Shown here one piece after another: positions 11,211-21,533 of a DNA stretch of 64,000 nt; the stretch's first letter is position 1; the number at the start of each line of letters is the position of its first letter. A program made the position numbers and the translations under genes. Source of the stretch: Orientallactaga sibirica (taxonomy: Eukaryota > Chordata > Mammalia > Rodentia > Dipodidae); NCBI GenBank assembly GCA_036365145.1, contig JAEOAD010000005.1:7703501-7767500 (forward strand), read 5' to 3'. The notes beneath the pieces are model-generated. The model searched no databases. It was given only the letters and a program-made list of their open reading frames with translations, and was not told the origin of the DNA.

Positions 11211-11240
11211 TGTGAGAGAGAGAGAGAGAGAGAGAGGAGG
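11110..11240 (+). repeat. Microsatellite-bearing tandem unit 2: flank + (TG)n(GA)n
   Basis: The flank (caccagcccttcaagtctgc, then aacacttctaatacaaaggt) aligns to unit 1 with about one base in five changed. It is followed by a shorter (TG)n at 11176-11208 and (GA)n from about 11214. Unit 2 lies about 460 bases upstream of the presumed first exon core. Confidence 0.85.
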
Positions 11241-11279
11241 GAGGGGAGGGAGAGACACCCACAGTCAGTGGGGGCAGGG

Positions 11280-11700
11280 CATGGAGGGGCGCGCAGAGCA
11301 GGAGAGGAGGGTGGGTAGGTGGGTGGGGAACGTGGGTCATGGATGGTGCCAAACTGACCCCGGCAAGCTGCGCTTAGGCTTGGAAGTGGAGGCACTGGGC
11401 TGGAGGAGGGTGTGTGTGTGGGGGGGGGGGGGCGGGGAGCAGAAGAAGTGGGGTGACTGCGAAGGGGTGGGGACTGCCGGATTCGGGGGAGTCCAGGAGC
11501 GGTTGGAGAGGGAGGAGCCGCGATGGGGGGGGGGGTGTACAGGGATGGAGGATGGGGGCGGCCTTGTGACTGTGGGGGCGACTCGTGGATCTCGGGGCGT
11601 CTCGGGGACGAGGGGGTCTGGGGGCGCCTGGGGAGCTGCGGCTGGGGAGGGCTGAGGGCGGGCGGGGCGGGGAGCGCGGGGCGGCGGCGGGCGGGGCGGC
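11280..11700 (+). promoter_or_regulatory. Very G-rich upstream segment (G-quadruplex-prone)
   Basis: Many runs of three or more G on the plus strand, including a run of 13 or so at 11420-11431 and about ten at 11525-11534. Such segments just upstream of island promoters can fold into G-quadruplexes; that role is inference. Confidence 0.55.
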
Positions 11701-11751
11701 GGGCGTGCGCGCCGGGGGAGGGCGCTGGGCAGGAAGGGGAGGGGGAGCGAG

Positions 11752-11790
11752 ATGCAGAGGCGGCGGCGGCGGCGGCGGCGGCGGCAGTAG
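11752..11790 (+). CDS. Possible upstream ORF: Met-Gln followed by nine Arg and Gln
   Basis: An ATG at 11752 runs in frame through the (CGG)n tract and stops at TAG 11788-11790, giving a 12-residue, almost pure arginine peptide. If transcription starts upstream of 11752 it would be an upstream ORF of the 5' leader, whose length depends on the repeat number. The start context is gcgagATGc (purine at -3), so it is moderately good. Translation is untested and the reading may be trivial. Confidence 0.25.
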   Translation: MQRRRRRRRRRQ

Positions 11791-11815
11791 CGGCAGCGGC
11801 GGCGGCGGCAGCGCT
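11761..11815 (+). repeat. (CGG)n trinucleotide tract, interrupted
   Basis: Eight CGG units, then cagtagcggcag, then further CGG units. It is short and interrupted, so probably stable, but of the class that expands in some human 5' UTRs. Confidence 0.9.
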
Positions 11816-12874
11816 CCAGCTCGCTCCACGCTCCGGGCTCCGCCGTCGAGCCGGGAGACCAGAGCCTCCGCCAGCGGCCGGGAGACCGGGCCGGACGACG
11901 CCAGCCACCGGGGGCCCCTCGGCGGCACCGCGCTCACCCAGGGGCGGCACAGGCACCCAGAGCCGGTAAGAAGGCGCGCCCGGGAGGGGGGGTCCCCGCC
12001 GACACCGGGGACTTTTGGCCAGGGGATGGGGGGGAACATCGTTCTCCCCGGGGGGTCCCGCCCCTCCCTTGAACCCCCTAGCTTCTCTTCCCGGGGCAGC
12101 AGGGGTTGGGGGTGCGGCTTGGGGTTGGACGGCAGTGGGCGTGGGGGGTTCCTCGTCTTGGGGGATCGGGGTGATGACCGTCACCCCCCATCTCCGCCAC
12201 CGCCCCGTGCACGGGGTGGGCAGCTTCGGATACGGAGGGTGGCGGCGTGGCTTCCAGCGCAGTTTGGGAGGGATGCGGGGATGGGGTTCAGGGCGGGCAG
12301 CTGCTGCTGAAGGTAGAAATGCAGAAGGCGAAGCCTTTCAGCCATCGGATCCCCCCTTCCCCCAAGACTTGGTTTTGTGGATTGCACCGTGCAGAGCTTT
12401 CTGTCAGTGGCACCGCTCGGGGCCGGGAAGAAAGCGCTGGGTGTGAGTGGGGGGCGCAGCACAGGGTGGGGGTGGGGTGCGGCGGGAGAACCACGGCGCG
12501 GCGGGCATCTGGTCCGATGGGAGGGTGCGGGTTGGCTTGGCAAATGGATTTCCTCGGCCCCGGGGGTGGGGTGTGTGTGTGGGGGTGGGTGGGGGGAACG
12601 ATTCCTGGGTGTTGGTTTGGGGCTAACCGAGGAACACGAGGTTTACAAGTTAGGGAGCATCAATATGCACGTCCCGAGCTCATCCAAGCCTGAGCCCGGG
12701 GCTGCCTTTGAACTCCACCCGTGGGCACCTCGGAGCATTTCCTTTTTTTTTTTTTCTTTTCTTTTTGAGCCTGGCACTGGGAACCCACGGGGTGAGGGGT
12801 GGGCTCCAACCTACCAGCGCCGCCCCGTCCGCTCAAGCCCCAGCGCCCGGGCCACAGATGCGGGGTTAGCAGTT

Positions 12875-12897
12875 TTTAAATTAATTAATTAATTAAA
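12875..12897 (+). repeat. (TTAA)n tract
   Basis: A short tract of TTAA units in an otherwise GC-rich area; it offers several overlapping TAATTA homeodomain cores. Confidence 0.8.
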
Positions 12898-13047
12898 TTA
12901 TTTTTTTGCTTGAATTGCAAACGCTGTCAGCCGAATTCCTGTCCCCACTCCCCTTCATCATAAAAAAAAAAAAAAATCAAATAAAAAGTGCAGAGCCCCT
13001 GGATCCGACCGCAGACACAATGCGTGGCTAGGGACCGCATTCTTTTC

Positions 13048-13059
13048 ATGAATATTCAT
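13048..13059. promoter_or_regulatory. POU/octamer-like palindrome ATGAATATTCAT
   Basis: A perfect 12-bp palindrome of two ATGAAT half-sites, similar to the dimer-type sites bound by POU-domain factors. It lies about 1.1 kb downstream of the presumed first exon in sequence rich in A/T motifs and CpG. Binding is inference. Confidence 0.35.
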
Positions 13060-13280
13060 CGAACGCTTGGCCCGGCTCCCGATCGGCTTCCCCGGGGGTG
13101 GTGAGGGGTGTGGGGAGACTCTTCCCTGGAGCTGATCTCCGTGCCCAGCCCGGGCCGGGCGCTCGGTGGGTGCCCCGCGCAGCGTTGACACACCTTCTCT
13201 TTCCATCCGCGAGCAGCGGCCACTCGCGTGACCCGTGCAGATCAAGCACTAGCCCCGAAGTGGCCTGTTACTGGGGTGTG

Positions 13281-15219
13281 GGTTAACCACCCCCCCACCC
13301 CACCCACACCCACACCCACTCCCCACGCTCGGGGAATTACAGCCGGGGCTCACAGACCTGCAAGCACTGCGGGCAAAATGAATGAATCGGGACTGTAATT
13401 ACCTATTCCTTTGTCTTGGCCTCGCGCATGCGCCCAAGAGCAGGGTGTGGAAGGCCAGACAGCCCCATCTGATCTCCCCATCACCCACCCACCCACGCCC
13501 CTCCGGAGCCCAGGAACAAAGACGTTTGCCCTAAATGTTTTGTGAAACCCTTGGACACTGACTGACACCCCCTTCCTGCCCCCCACCGTGGGCTTGTTTC
13601 TGTCCTCCCAGGCTATCATCCTTCAGCATTTTGCATTCTTACTCATTTCAATGGGCCAAAAAATGAGTGTAGCTTTTTTTTTTTTTTTTTTTGGCCAGGG
13701 AAATTGTGGATTATATATATATTTTCACTGCACAGTGGCCTTTTCCTTTCCAGAACGATCGTCCATTGTTCTCTTGGCTGCAAATGATCACACTGCAGGG
13801 CTGGTGGCTTTTTTTTCATTTGCACCAATTAACAAAATTTGCCTGACACACCATCTTTCTTTGTGGGTCATCTGAGCAAGGGACATTGATCTCAGACCAG
13901 TGATGGGTGTTGCCCTTAAGAAACCACCTGGGAAAATTAAGAACATCTCGGCTTTTTTTTTTTTTTAATACGAACAAGATGGCCTATAGAAAGCCAGTGC
14001 GAGAAAATGGTTACCTTGTCTGCATCCTAACCTTTTCTGGTGGCTGGTGACTGCCAGCTAAATGTTTCATTAAGGATTTCACGAGGCGGATCTCATGGAC
14101 CTGACAGGAAGAAAGCGGCTGAGGGCAGCTAGGGAGGCACTGCGTTTACCCCTCCCCCATCCCACGGAAGCCATATTTCTTTGACGGCTGGTTTTCTTTC
14201 ACACGATGATGTCTTCCCCAAGTAATGACCCTTTAGGTTTATTTTTGGGGGTTACTTTGCAAGTCCCATCTAAAAGAGGACATACTGTACAGCCCACACA
14301 GGAGCTGTGTATTATATTTTTTGCAATGGTATGGTGTGCTTTTGTGCCAAAGGAGTCTCAAGTATGTCTTGGTAGAATAACACGTGGCAGAAAACGGGGA
14401 CCATCTCTTTTGTCCCTTTAACTAAATGCGATATTGATCATGTTTAATAGATCAGAGCCTATAATTGCTAGGGTGGCTGCCTTTTGGGTGGTACAGGATT
14501 TGCCTCTCTGCTCTTTTGCAACGACTCCCCAAATATTGAGAATTGTATATTGTGGTGCATGCATTCTGGGTTGAACATTATGATTTAGAGGGCTACGTGT
14601 GCTTTAATAAAAAGCTTTTAGAGAGTGCTCCCGGAGGAGGAGTATGCTGTAATAGAGACTGAAATCAATAGCCAATATGTCCTGGTACACTCTGAAGTCA
14701 CTGAGCATTACTTTTTTTTTTTTTTTAACAAGATAATTTTAAAATCAAAATTTAAGAATGATTGTATTACCCTTTTCTTATTGCCAGAAGAAAGGGTACT
14801 CACTAGAATCTTGATAAAGTGCACCCAGATTTATTGTGTGGATGGGGGGCATTTCTGTTCTTTGATGTTAAAGCTGTCTGTGGCACGTGGAAAGGGATCC
14901 CCCACAATCTCACTAACTTAAATATTCAGTGGAAAAGCTCAAAGGGTTGGGTTCCCTGTACTTGGGGGCCTTTTGATAATTCTCCTGAATTTACCAGAAC
15001 ACATCACATAATAGATTAAGGTGCACTATTTTTTAAAAACACTTTTTTCCCTTTTAATTTCAAGCCATTTGCACTCCATAGTTAAAATAAATGAGTATGG
15101 AATCAGAGGAAAGCCTACCTTTGGGGAATATTGATCATACAATGGATGTCTGTGTTATTCATGGTAGTTTTGTAGAAAAATTGCGACAGCAGAACCATTG
15201 TTGAAATCAACTAAGGTGG
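13281..15219. other. No gene seen; unique intron-like sequence
   Basis: AT-rich, SINE-free sequence with T-runs (13674-13692, 13953-13966, 14711-14726). Absence of SINEs next to an island promoter fits a regulatory first intron. A CA-rich pyrimidine stretch lies at 13290-13325. Confidence 0.5.
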
Positions 15220-15223
15220 TGGT

Positions 15224-15271
15224 CTGTCTATCTATCTGTCTGTCTATCTATCTATCTATCTATCTATCTAC
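15224..15271 (+). repeat. (TCTA)n microsatellite with TCTG variants
   Basis: Tetranucleotide units ctgt/ctat, about 11 in all, followed by an acatatatgtatgcatag A/T-alternating stretch to about 15310. Confidence 0.9.
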
Positions 15272-15310
15272 ACATATATGTATGCATAGATGCATATACA
15301 CATGTTTACA

Positions 15311-18300
15311 TGTACACACTATAAAATAAAATCTATTAACCTGACACTGAGTTGGTATGGAATATTATAGTGGTTTCACATTGGTCTCTGGAAAATAATC
15401 TTTTTTTCTGTCTTTCTAAATACATGTTTAAAAGAGAAAGTCTAGCTAGCCTACTAGCACACTCATTTCTAGTGTACTCCTAAAATAAACGGGTTGCATT
15501 GAGTATCTTAAGCTAAGATGTTCATTTTCAGGCTTTTAAACTCACAATAATCACCAGTGTGCTTTATTTGCTGGAATAAACAATACTTACTAAATAAAGG
15601 ATTGAAACACTTTTTTTCTGTCTTATTTTTGTGTTTTCTTGTCTAATTTTATTGTCAACAAGTGTTTAAAAAAAAAACCCTGAAAACTGTGCCAAAGCAG
15701 GTGGCCCTCGTGTCTGGTTCTGTTGAAAGACACGCTTTGATTTTCTGTAAGCCTTTTTCTTTCTTAAGTAGATTTAACCTACTAGTCTCACACCTTGCTT
15801 TTCTCCCTAGTGACCATCAGAAACCAGGTAACTGATGAAGGCAAATCTTGAGTCCATAGATGAATTGGCCAACCAGTACAGGAATAGTGTCTGTCATTTT
15901 ATGAAGTGTTCTCAACTGAATCTTTCCAGTTATTCTGTCCCTTAACACTTGAAATAATCCACTGAGCATGAGCTGTACTCCTTGAAATAACTATGACATT
16001 GCAAAACAGATGATGTTTTAGAAAAAGACAAAATATTTGTATAGGGAAGATATTTCTGGGGGATGAGGTTTGCCTGGGTTTAGTGGAAAGAAATTGGTGT
16101 GAGGCATCTGTAGGCATTGGTGAAGTCCATTTAGGGCAAATTATATCAGACCTTGTTGGTTTTTTTCAGTTGTGAAATTAGCATAGCAATTCTTATTTTC
16201 AGGTTATAATAAGGACCACACGCTTTGTGAATGAATATAGTGCCTGGTGCTTCAGTCTCCTTAAGCTCCCAACCTGTGTTTTCAACACAGTCAGTTTAAT
16301 TGACACCACTGGGCAATTTCTGTGCATTGAGCTACACTTTTGTCCCAGGCTGATGGATGAAGACTTGAGTACTTCATCAGTCGGAAATAACGGATTTTAA
16401 TCTGAAAGGGTCCACATAGCATACCTATCTTCTCCCTCCCTCCTTCCCTCTCCCCCGCCCCCCCCCCCAGTAATTTTAAATTCCGTGGAGCACTGTGTGG
16501 AAATTATCCCCAAAGTGGTTAAATGAGTTGCATGTTATCAGTGTGACCCCCTTCCTTGAATTCCCAGGGCTGCTTATGAAACCCTAGAGGGGCTTTTAAG
16601 TCATTTTGAGAAAATATAGGGGTAGTCATAAAACCACAGCCAGCCAAGGGAAGAGAGACAGCTGCTCGGTGCCTGTGCCTCCGCAGCCAGAAAATCATCC
16701 TTTGAGGTAACTGTCACGTGAGAACCTTGCCTGGGGAACCTTCTCAAGAGTAAAGACCAGCACATCACGTTGCCTCTGGGAAGCGGTTCAGTTTTAAGCC
16801 AGTCTAGGAAACCATTAGATTAAGCAGTGCTCTGGTTTCCCTCTGGAAATTCACAGTGGGAGGCAGAAAGAGCCCAGCAGTAGGTTTTCCTTCAGCACCA
16901 TAGGATGTCAATGCAAATCCAGGGAAAACAGGGCATTTGTGAGTAGCCAGCGCCACTGGTGCACTGAGGGTGTGACCTGAGTGTAGTCTAGGAAGACATT
17001 CCTGAAAGCTTTGGAGGTTTGGAAATAGAAACCATCTGTGAGCACAACAGGGGGCCAGGGCATAAGGAAGCATTTCACGATAATGTAGGGAACCGGTGTG
17101 AGAGGAGAAGGCAGGCCCTTAACTCAGTGTTTTCTCCTTGTCTCTTAGAGCACTCTATGAACTTTCAACTGTTCACAGTTTGCTTTGGATCAGGGTGAAA
17201 GGACTGGGCTTCACTAGCTTCTTTAATTTTTAAAAACTTTTCACTAAAATCCATATCTCAGCAGTAGCTTATTCATTGTGGAGGGAGTGTGATATCTAGA
17301 AAGTGATTTGTGTGGGTAGATGTGGTTGGAGTTGAACTTCAGAGCCAGCTTCTAAAGGCTTGGTGTCTGGCTTCCACCATGTATTAGCTGAGTGACCTTT
17401 AGCAAGTTTCTTGGCTTCTTTATGCCTCAAAGCTCACCTTAAACTCACATGCTTGTCTAGAAGAGATTATTGCTGCAAGATATGTCCTTCATGGTATTTC
17501 GGACAGTGGAAGAATTTTGAAGTGAGTGGCTTAGAAAAATCCTCCCGCCTTAGCGATGGTGTCCCGAGTATGTTGGCACTTTGATTGGTTTCAGTAGTCC
17601 GTGATTGCTTGATGACATGAATTTTTAATCCCTCAGACTAACTTTAAGATGTAGTTCACCTATAAATAACTAGAAAATAGAATCCTACTTCACAGTGGAT
17701 ATAACATATATCTCTATCTGATGGCTGTTAGCCCCTTATATTCCATTCGCCAATGTGGGCCTATACTTGGCCATTTCATTTTATGTCATATGGGCTCTTC
17801 CAGATAAAACCCAGTACTCTTTTCACCTACGAACACCCCCAGTATTCATTTAGAGAAAGTCCTCCTAGGTTCCATAATGAAAAGAGACGCGTCACCCAAT
17901 CGAAACATACAAGCAGTAAGTCCAGTAAATACATACGGATTAGAGATGGTGTTTTTTTTTTTTTTTTTTTCCCTTGTGAAGCAAGGCTCACATCTTGTCA
18001 CATCTTTTCTGGGAACATGATGTTGTGGTTGCTTTCAGGTGTGCCAACGAATGCGGATGTGGTTGATCACCCCCCTTCTCTTACCTTCTTTCACAGGTAG
18101 AAATCATAGCCCACATGCTTGACCAGTAATCTGCTCAGGAGCTATGAATCAAATCTGTTTCCAGCTATGTGGTTAGGATTGTCTAGTTCAAAATAAGCCA
18201 AGTCCCAAATGGGTTAACTCAATCTTCCTGCTCCCACCGTGCAGGACTCCTTGACAGAGACTCCGTAGCCACTTTGAACCACTGTCCTAGCTCCAGCCCT

Positions 18301-19628
18301 TTATCCCCTCTCGCTCCACTGGAGCAGAAGGTTGGAGAGCTCAGGACTAAACACTTTGTCACTCAAAAGGATCCTAGGGAGGTCACTGGCTTGCACAAGG
18401 TCCCATGATGTAGTTAGTGGCTGTGGGAAAATCCACCCCCCACCATAAATGCCATTCTTTTTGTCCCAGTCCCACTCTACTGAGAGAGCACCATGCAGAG
18501 AGACAACAGAATGTCATTGGGTCACTCTTAGACGCTGCCTGCAGCTTTAAAAAAATCATTCCATTTCTTTTTCTCTGTTACCATTTTGTTTGAAAATCCA
18601 ACCCTTTATCATATTTGTCACTGTTGCCCTCTTAGGCGACCTCTTCTGCCTTTATTATATCATGCCTGCTCCCAGGGGAAACTTTCTGGATATTATAAAT
18701 TTATCTCCATGACCCTGTCTCTCAGTTAACTAGTCTCTTATTATATCATACGCATGAAGCTGCCTTCTTATTCAAACAACATATGGCATGCATTAAAATA
18801 GCTTTCCTCGGAAGTCTAAGTTTTAGTATTGTATCTTGATTTTCCCCCTAAAATGAACAATGGGTAAGGGTTGGGAGGTTGTGAGTGGAAGGTACATGTT
18901 TGAGACGTCCAGTTGGTTTTGGATTAATTTGGCAGCCAGAATGACTGGAGCTGTCCCACATCCTGCCCTAGAAATACTCTGAGGCCTCTAGGGAGATGCA
19001 CTCTGTATGTGGCCGAGGCAGGGGATGGATGCTCAGAGCTATTACAAGAATTGTCTGGCTTGGAAGCTGCAGAAAATAGGAAGTTTAGGCTTTTTTTTTC
19101 CCCTTTAGAATTTCCAGTCATACTATTTATGCTGATTTAGAGATTTGAAATAATTGTAAGTTTCTGAAGTAGCCCACAAAATATGGAACTGTTTAATTTG
19201 CGGCTTAATATTGGAATATTTGAGACGTTTTTAAAAGCAAGTTTTGTTTATGGGCATTTGTGCTTGGATATACTGTAATATGTTTAGTGTTAGATGAGAA
19301 ACTTTTAAGTAAACATTTAAAATAATCTATTTAGAAGTGTTAATAAATGGAACTTGGAGGAATTTGTATTTTTCCAGCAAAACTTGCAATATATGGCTTC
19401 ACAGTTTTTGTAATGCTTTTAATCATTACTGTGCAAGTTCAGACATGGATATATTCCTATGGTAAACCCAACAGATACATAAGTAAAGCTTGTCCTGATC
19501 GTGAACTGCAAACTTCCTGGGCTTCTTGGCAAGAGTGACTTTGAAAAGAGCCACATCATTTTCCATAGTCCACTGAAAACACCATTAGCACAGACTAGTA
19601 TAAAAGGAGAGTTAAATAATAATAAAAT
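15311..19628. other. No gene seen; long SINE-free unique stretch
   Basis: About 4.3 kb without a recognisable SINE, which is exceptional for this window. It includes a C-run at 16457-16468 and a T-run at 17951-17970, but no exon-like frame. The most likely contents are intronic sequence with scattered conserved elements; comparison with other rodents is needed to place them. Confidence 0.45.
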
Positions 19629-19746
19629 AGAGGGAATAGTGTATCAAGAAGAAAAAGATCTACTAGTCTTCCCATAATGCAATTGTTCCTATTTCTTAAG
19701 GAAATAGAGAAGAAAGATCTGGTCTGTATTGTCGGGTCTTCACTAG
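19629..19746 (+). repeat. 118-bp local duplication, copy 1
   Basis: Matches 20466-20583 over 118 bases with five substitutions and no gap. The flanks do not match. It is not a SINE or a simple repeat, and its origin is unknown. Confidence 0.95.
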
Positions 19747-20465
19747 CTCAGGTCCTCAGAGTTGCCTCAGAGACCGTAGAGATGGTAGGAATATTCACCA
19801 TCTTAAATGTTTACAGATATTTCAGTAGGGGAAAGCAGTGCCCGTACTCTATATTTCCTTGGGTTTATCAAAGGTGATTGGAGAAAAAGATAATGGGAGA
19901 GATAAGCAACTCCCAGGTGGGCAGGTCTGATGCGATCCCCACCACCCCCACCATTGTTCTCAAACTCAAGGGCAGGGTGGTTGAGGTGCCCACCTAGGTG
20001 TTTACTGAAGACATTAATATGATCAGTTGAGGTATCATGTTCCTAAGGACACAGGAAACAATCTTGATGGTACCAGCAGCTCCTTGGCCTTTCCCCAGTG
20101 TGCAGCCTCAGGTAAACATGTTGTCTAGCCCCCACCTGTGCACGGGGCTTCTTCAGTAGCCCCGCTGACCTTCTGTTGACCCTTCAAGCTCCGACTTCCC
20201 AGGGCTCATGCAACTGGTTTCAGAATTTTCAGTGCTTGGTTTTCATCTGTCCACATAGTCATGGGGGCTGATGTCAGTGCTGTGCGGAAGGTCAGGAGAG
20301 ATGGTTTATTCTTCTGACTCAACCGAGAGTCCACGGTTCTCCTTCATCCCGCGCGCTGGTGGCCTGCGGAGAGACCTCATGGAGGGTTTGGCCATCTTTT
20401 TATTGGTGGATGATACAAAAGCAGGAAAACAAAACGCTCACCAGCTCACTGCATTCCAAGTAGTC
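19747..20465. other. No gene seen; spacer between the 118-bp repeats
   Basis: Unique, with a small CpG-containing patch at about 20285-20375. A frame of 117 residues (20271-20624) runs through the second repeat but shows no domain that I recognise. Confidence 0.45.
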
Positions 20466-20583
20466 AGAGGAAATAGTGTACCAAGAAGGAAAAGATCTAC
20501 TAGTCTTCCCATAATGCAATTGTTTCTATTTCTTAAGGAAATAGAGAAGAAAGAGCTGGTCTGTATTGTCGGGTCTTCACTAG
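20466..20583 (+). repeat. 118-bp local duplication, copy 2
   Basis: Direct-orientation partner of 19629-19746, offset 837. Differences are at the sixth base, two further bases in the first quarter, one in the middle and one near the end. Confidence 0.95.
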
Positions 20584-20838
20584 TCTGCCTTTCTATTGTG
20601 ACAGCTTTTGTTTCTGCCATCTAGAGAGCTTGGCTTCGATTTCCCCTGTCCCCAAGTCCCGGGTGGGCAGGGGATGGGTTGTCATAGTTGAACTCAGTTG
20701 ACCACAGTGTAAAGAGAGGTGATTAAGAGGTAAGATGGGGCAACACTTAAAGGCAAGGAAATTCTATTAATTTGTCAGATATGTTTAACTTACTATGGCT
20801 CTGGAAGTGGAGAATTTAACAAGCAGGCAGTTTAACCA
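20584..20838. other. No gene seen
   Basis: Unique sequence. Confidence 0.4.
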
Positions 20839-20839
20839 C

Positions 20840-20841
20840 AA

Positions 20842-20884
<43 letters not shown>

Positions 20885-20885
20885 A
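20840..20885 (+). repeat. (AATA)n microsatellite
   Basis: About 11 perfect AATA units, immediately before a forward SINE. Confidence 0.95.
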
Positions 20886-20892
20886 TGCAGAG

Positions 20893-21119
20893 ACTTGAGA
20901 GAGATGGCTTAGCAGTTAAGATACTTGCTGGCAAAGCCAAAAAGGACCCAGGTTAAATTCCCCAGGACCTACATAAAGCCAGATGTGCAAGGTGGCTCAT
21001 GCATCTGGAGTTTTGTTTATAGTGCCTAGAGGTCCTGGCACGCCCATTCTCTCTCTCTCCGCCCCTGCCTCTTTCTCTCCTTCTCAAATAAATAAAGAAA
21101 TAAAATATTAAAAAAATAA
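20893..21119 (+). mobile_element. tRNA-derived SINE (forward)
   Basis: The head gagagatggcttagcagtta is followed by a B-box-like gttaaattcc, the body, a CT-rich segment (21045-21083) and an AAATAAATAAAG tail. Flanking aaatgcagag and aaatgcaaag are a near-perfect target duplication. Confidence 0.92.
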
Positions 21120-21502
21120 ATGCAAAGTCCAATAAACTTCTCATCTCAGCTCACCCCCAATCCCTGTTAACCCTTTCTTGTAAAAAAAAAAAATCCCTTC
21201 TTATGCTGCCAGTAGCAACCCTTCTTTGTTTGTCCCGTTGTTTCTAGCCACAGATGCTGCTGTGTTAAGGGAAGAAGTGAATGATGGGTCGAGGGGGCGT
21301 TTGGCAGATAGGGACAGTGAACTCATGTTACCCCTTTCCTGGGGTTCTGTAGACCTGGAGCTGCGACTTGGCACATCTCACTCCTGTATCGATCCCCCAG
21401 GCTAGGCACATTACCCAAAGGATCGGTTGTCATTTCTGTAGTGAGTTAAGCTTGCCAAGAATCTCAGATAAAGGGAAAAGATGTCCAGCATGATGCGCTA
21501 CT

Positions 21503-21533
<31 letters not shown>

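Larger units (their letters stand above)
11700..11965 (+). other. Probable first exon, non-coding (5' UTR), of an unidentified gene
   Basis: The sequence is GC-rich and contains a (CGG)n tract at 11761-11784 and an interrupted (GGC/AGC)n at 11785-11815. It then changes to ordinary mixed sequence and reaches the splice-donor sequence AGCCG|GTAAGA with the GT at 11966-11967. A GC-rich leader, triplet repeats and a consensus donor in a CpG island are what a plus-strand first exon looks like. No long frame from an ATG runs to the donor, so it is probably wholly untranslated. The transcription start is not visible and 11700 is a nominal boundary. The gene could not be identified; downstream coding exons were not found within 52 kb, which would require a long first intron. 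The opposite strand is less likely because no comparable donor was noticed there. Confidence 0.5.
10160..13260 (+). promoter_or_regulatory. CpG-rich region / CpG island (probable promoter)
   Basis: CpG density rises sharply against the CpG-poor surroundings, with a shoulder at about 10160-10960 and a core at about 11240-12560. The core is extremely G-rich on the plus strand and has many CCGCCC/GGGCGG GC boxes (for example in 11650-11720). No TATA box lies at a sensible distance from the presumed exon, as usual for island promoters. Exact limits need a CpG observed/expected calculation. Confidence 0.85.
11966..13280 (+). other. Start of presumed intron 1; GC-rich shore of the island
   Basis: The GC-rich sequence continues without an acceptor-exon-donor pattern that I can defend. 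It includes G-runs at 12560-12596, a (TTAA)n stretch at 12875-12897 and the palindrome described at 13048. Confidence 0.5.

Noticed and set aside
11132..12184. 350-residue proline-rich frame on the minus strand, and overlapping plus-strand frames of 143-241 residues
   Set aside because: GC-rich DNA and microsatellites lack stop codons by composition. The translations are low-complexity Pro/Ala/Gly/Arg runs ending in Ser-Leu and Thr-His repeats of (GA)n and (TG)n; no domain or conserved start.
14206..14421. 71-residue plus-strand frame in the presumed intron
   Set aside because: Looked for as a possible second exon, but no acceptor or donor fits and composition is not coding-like.
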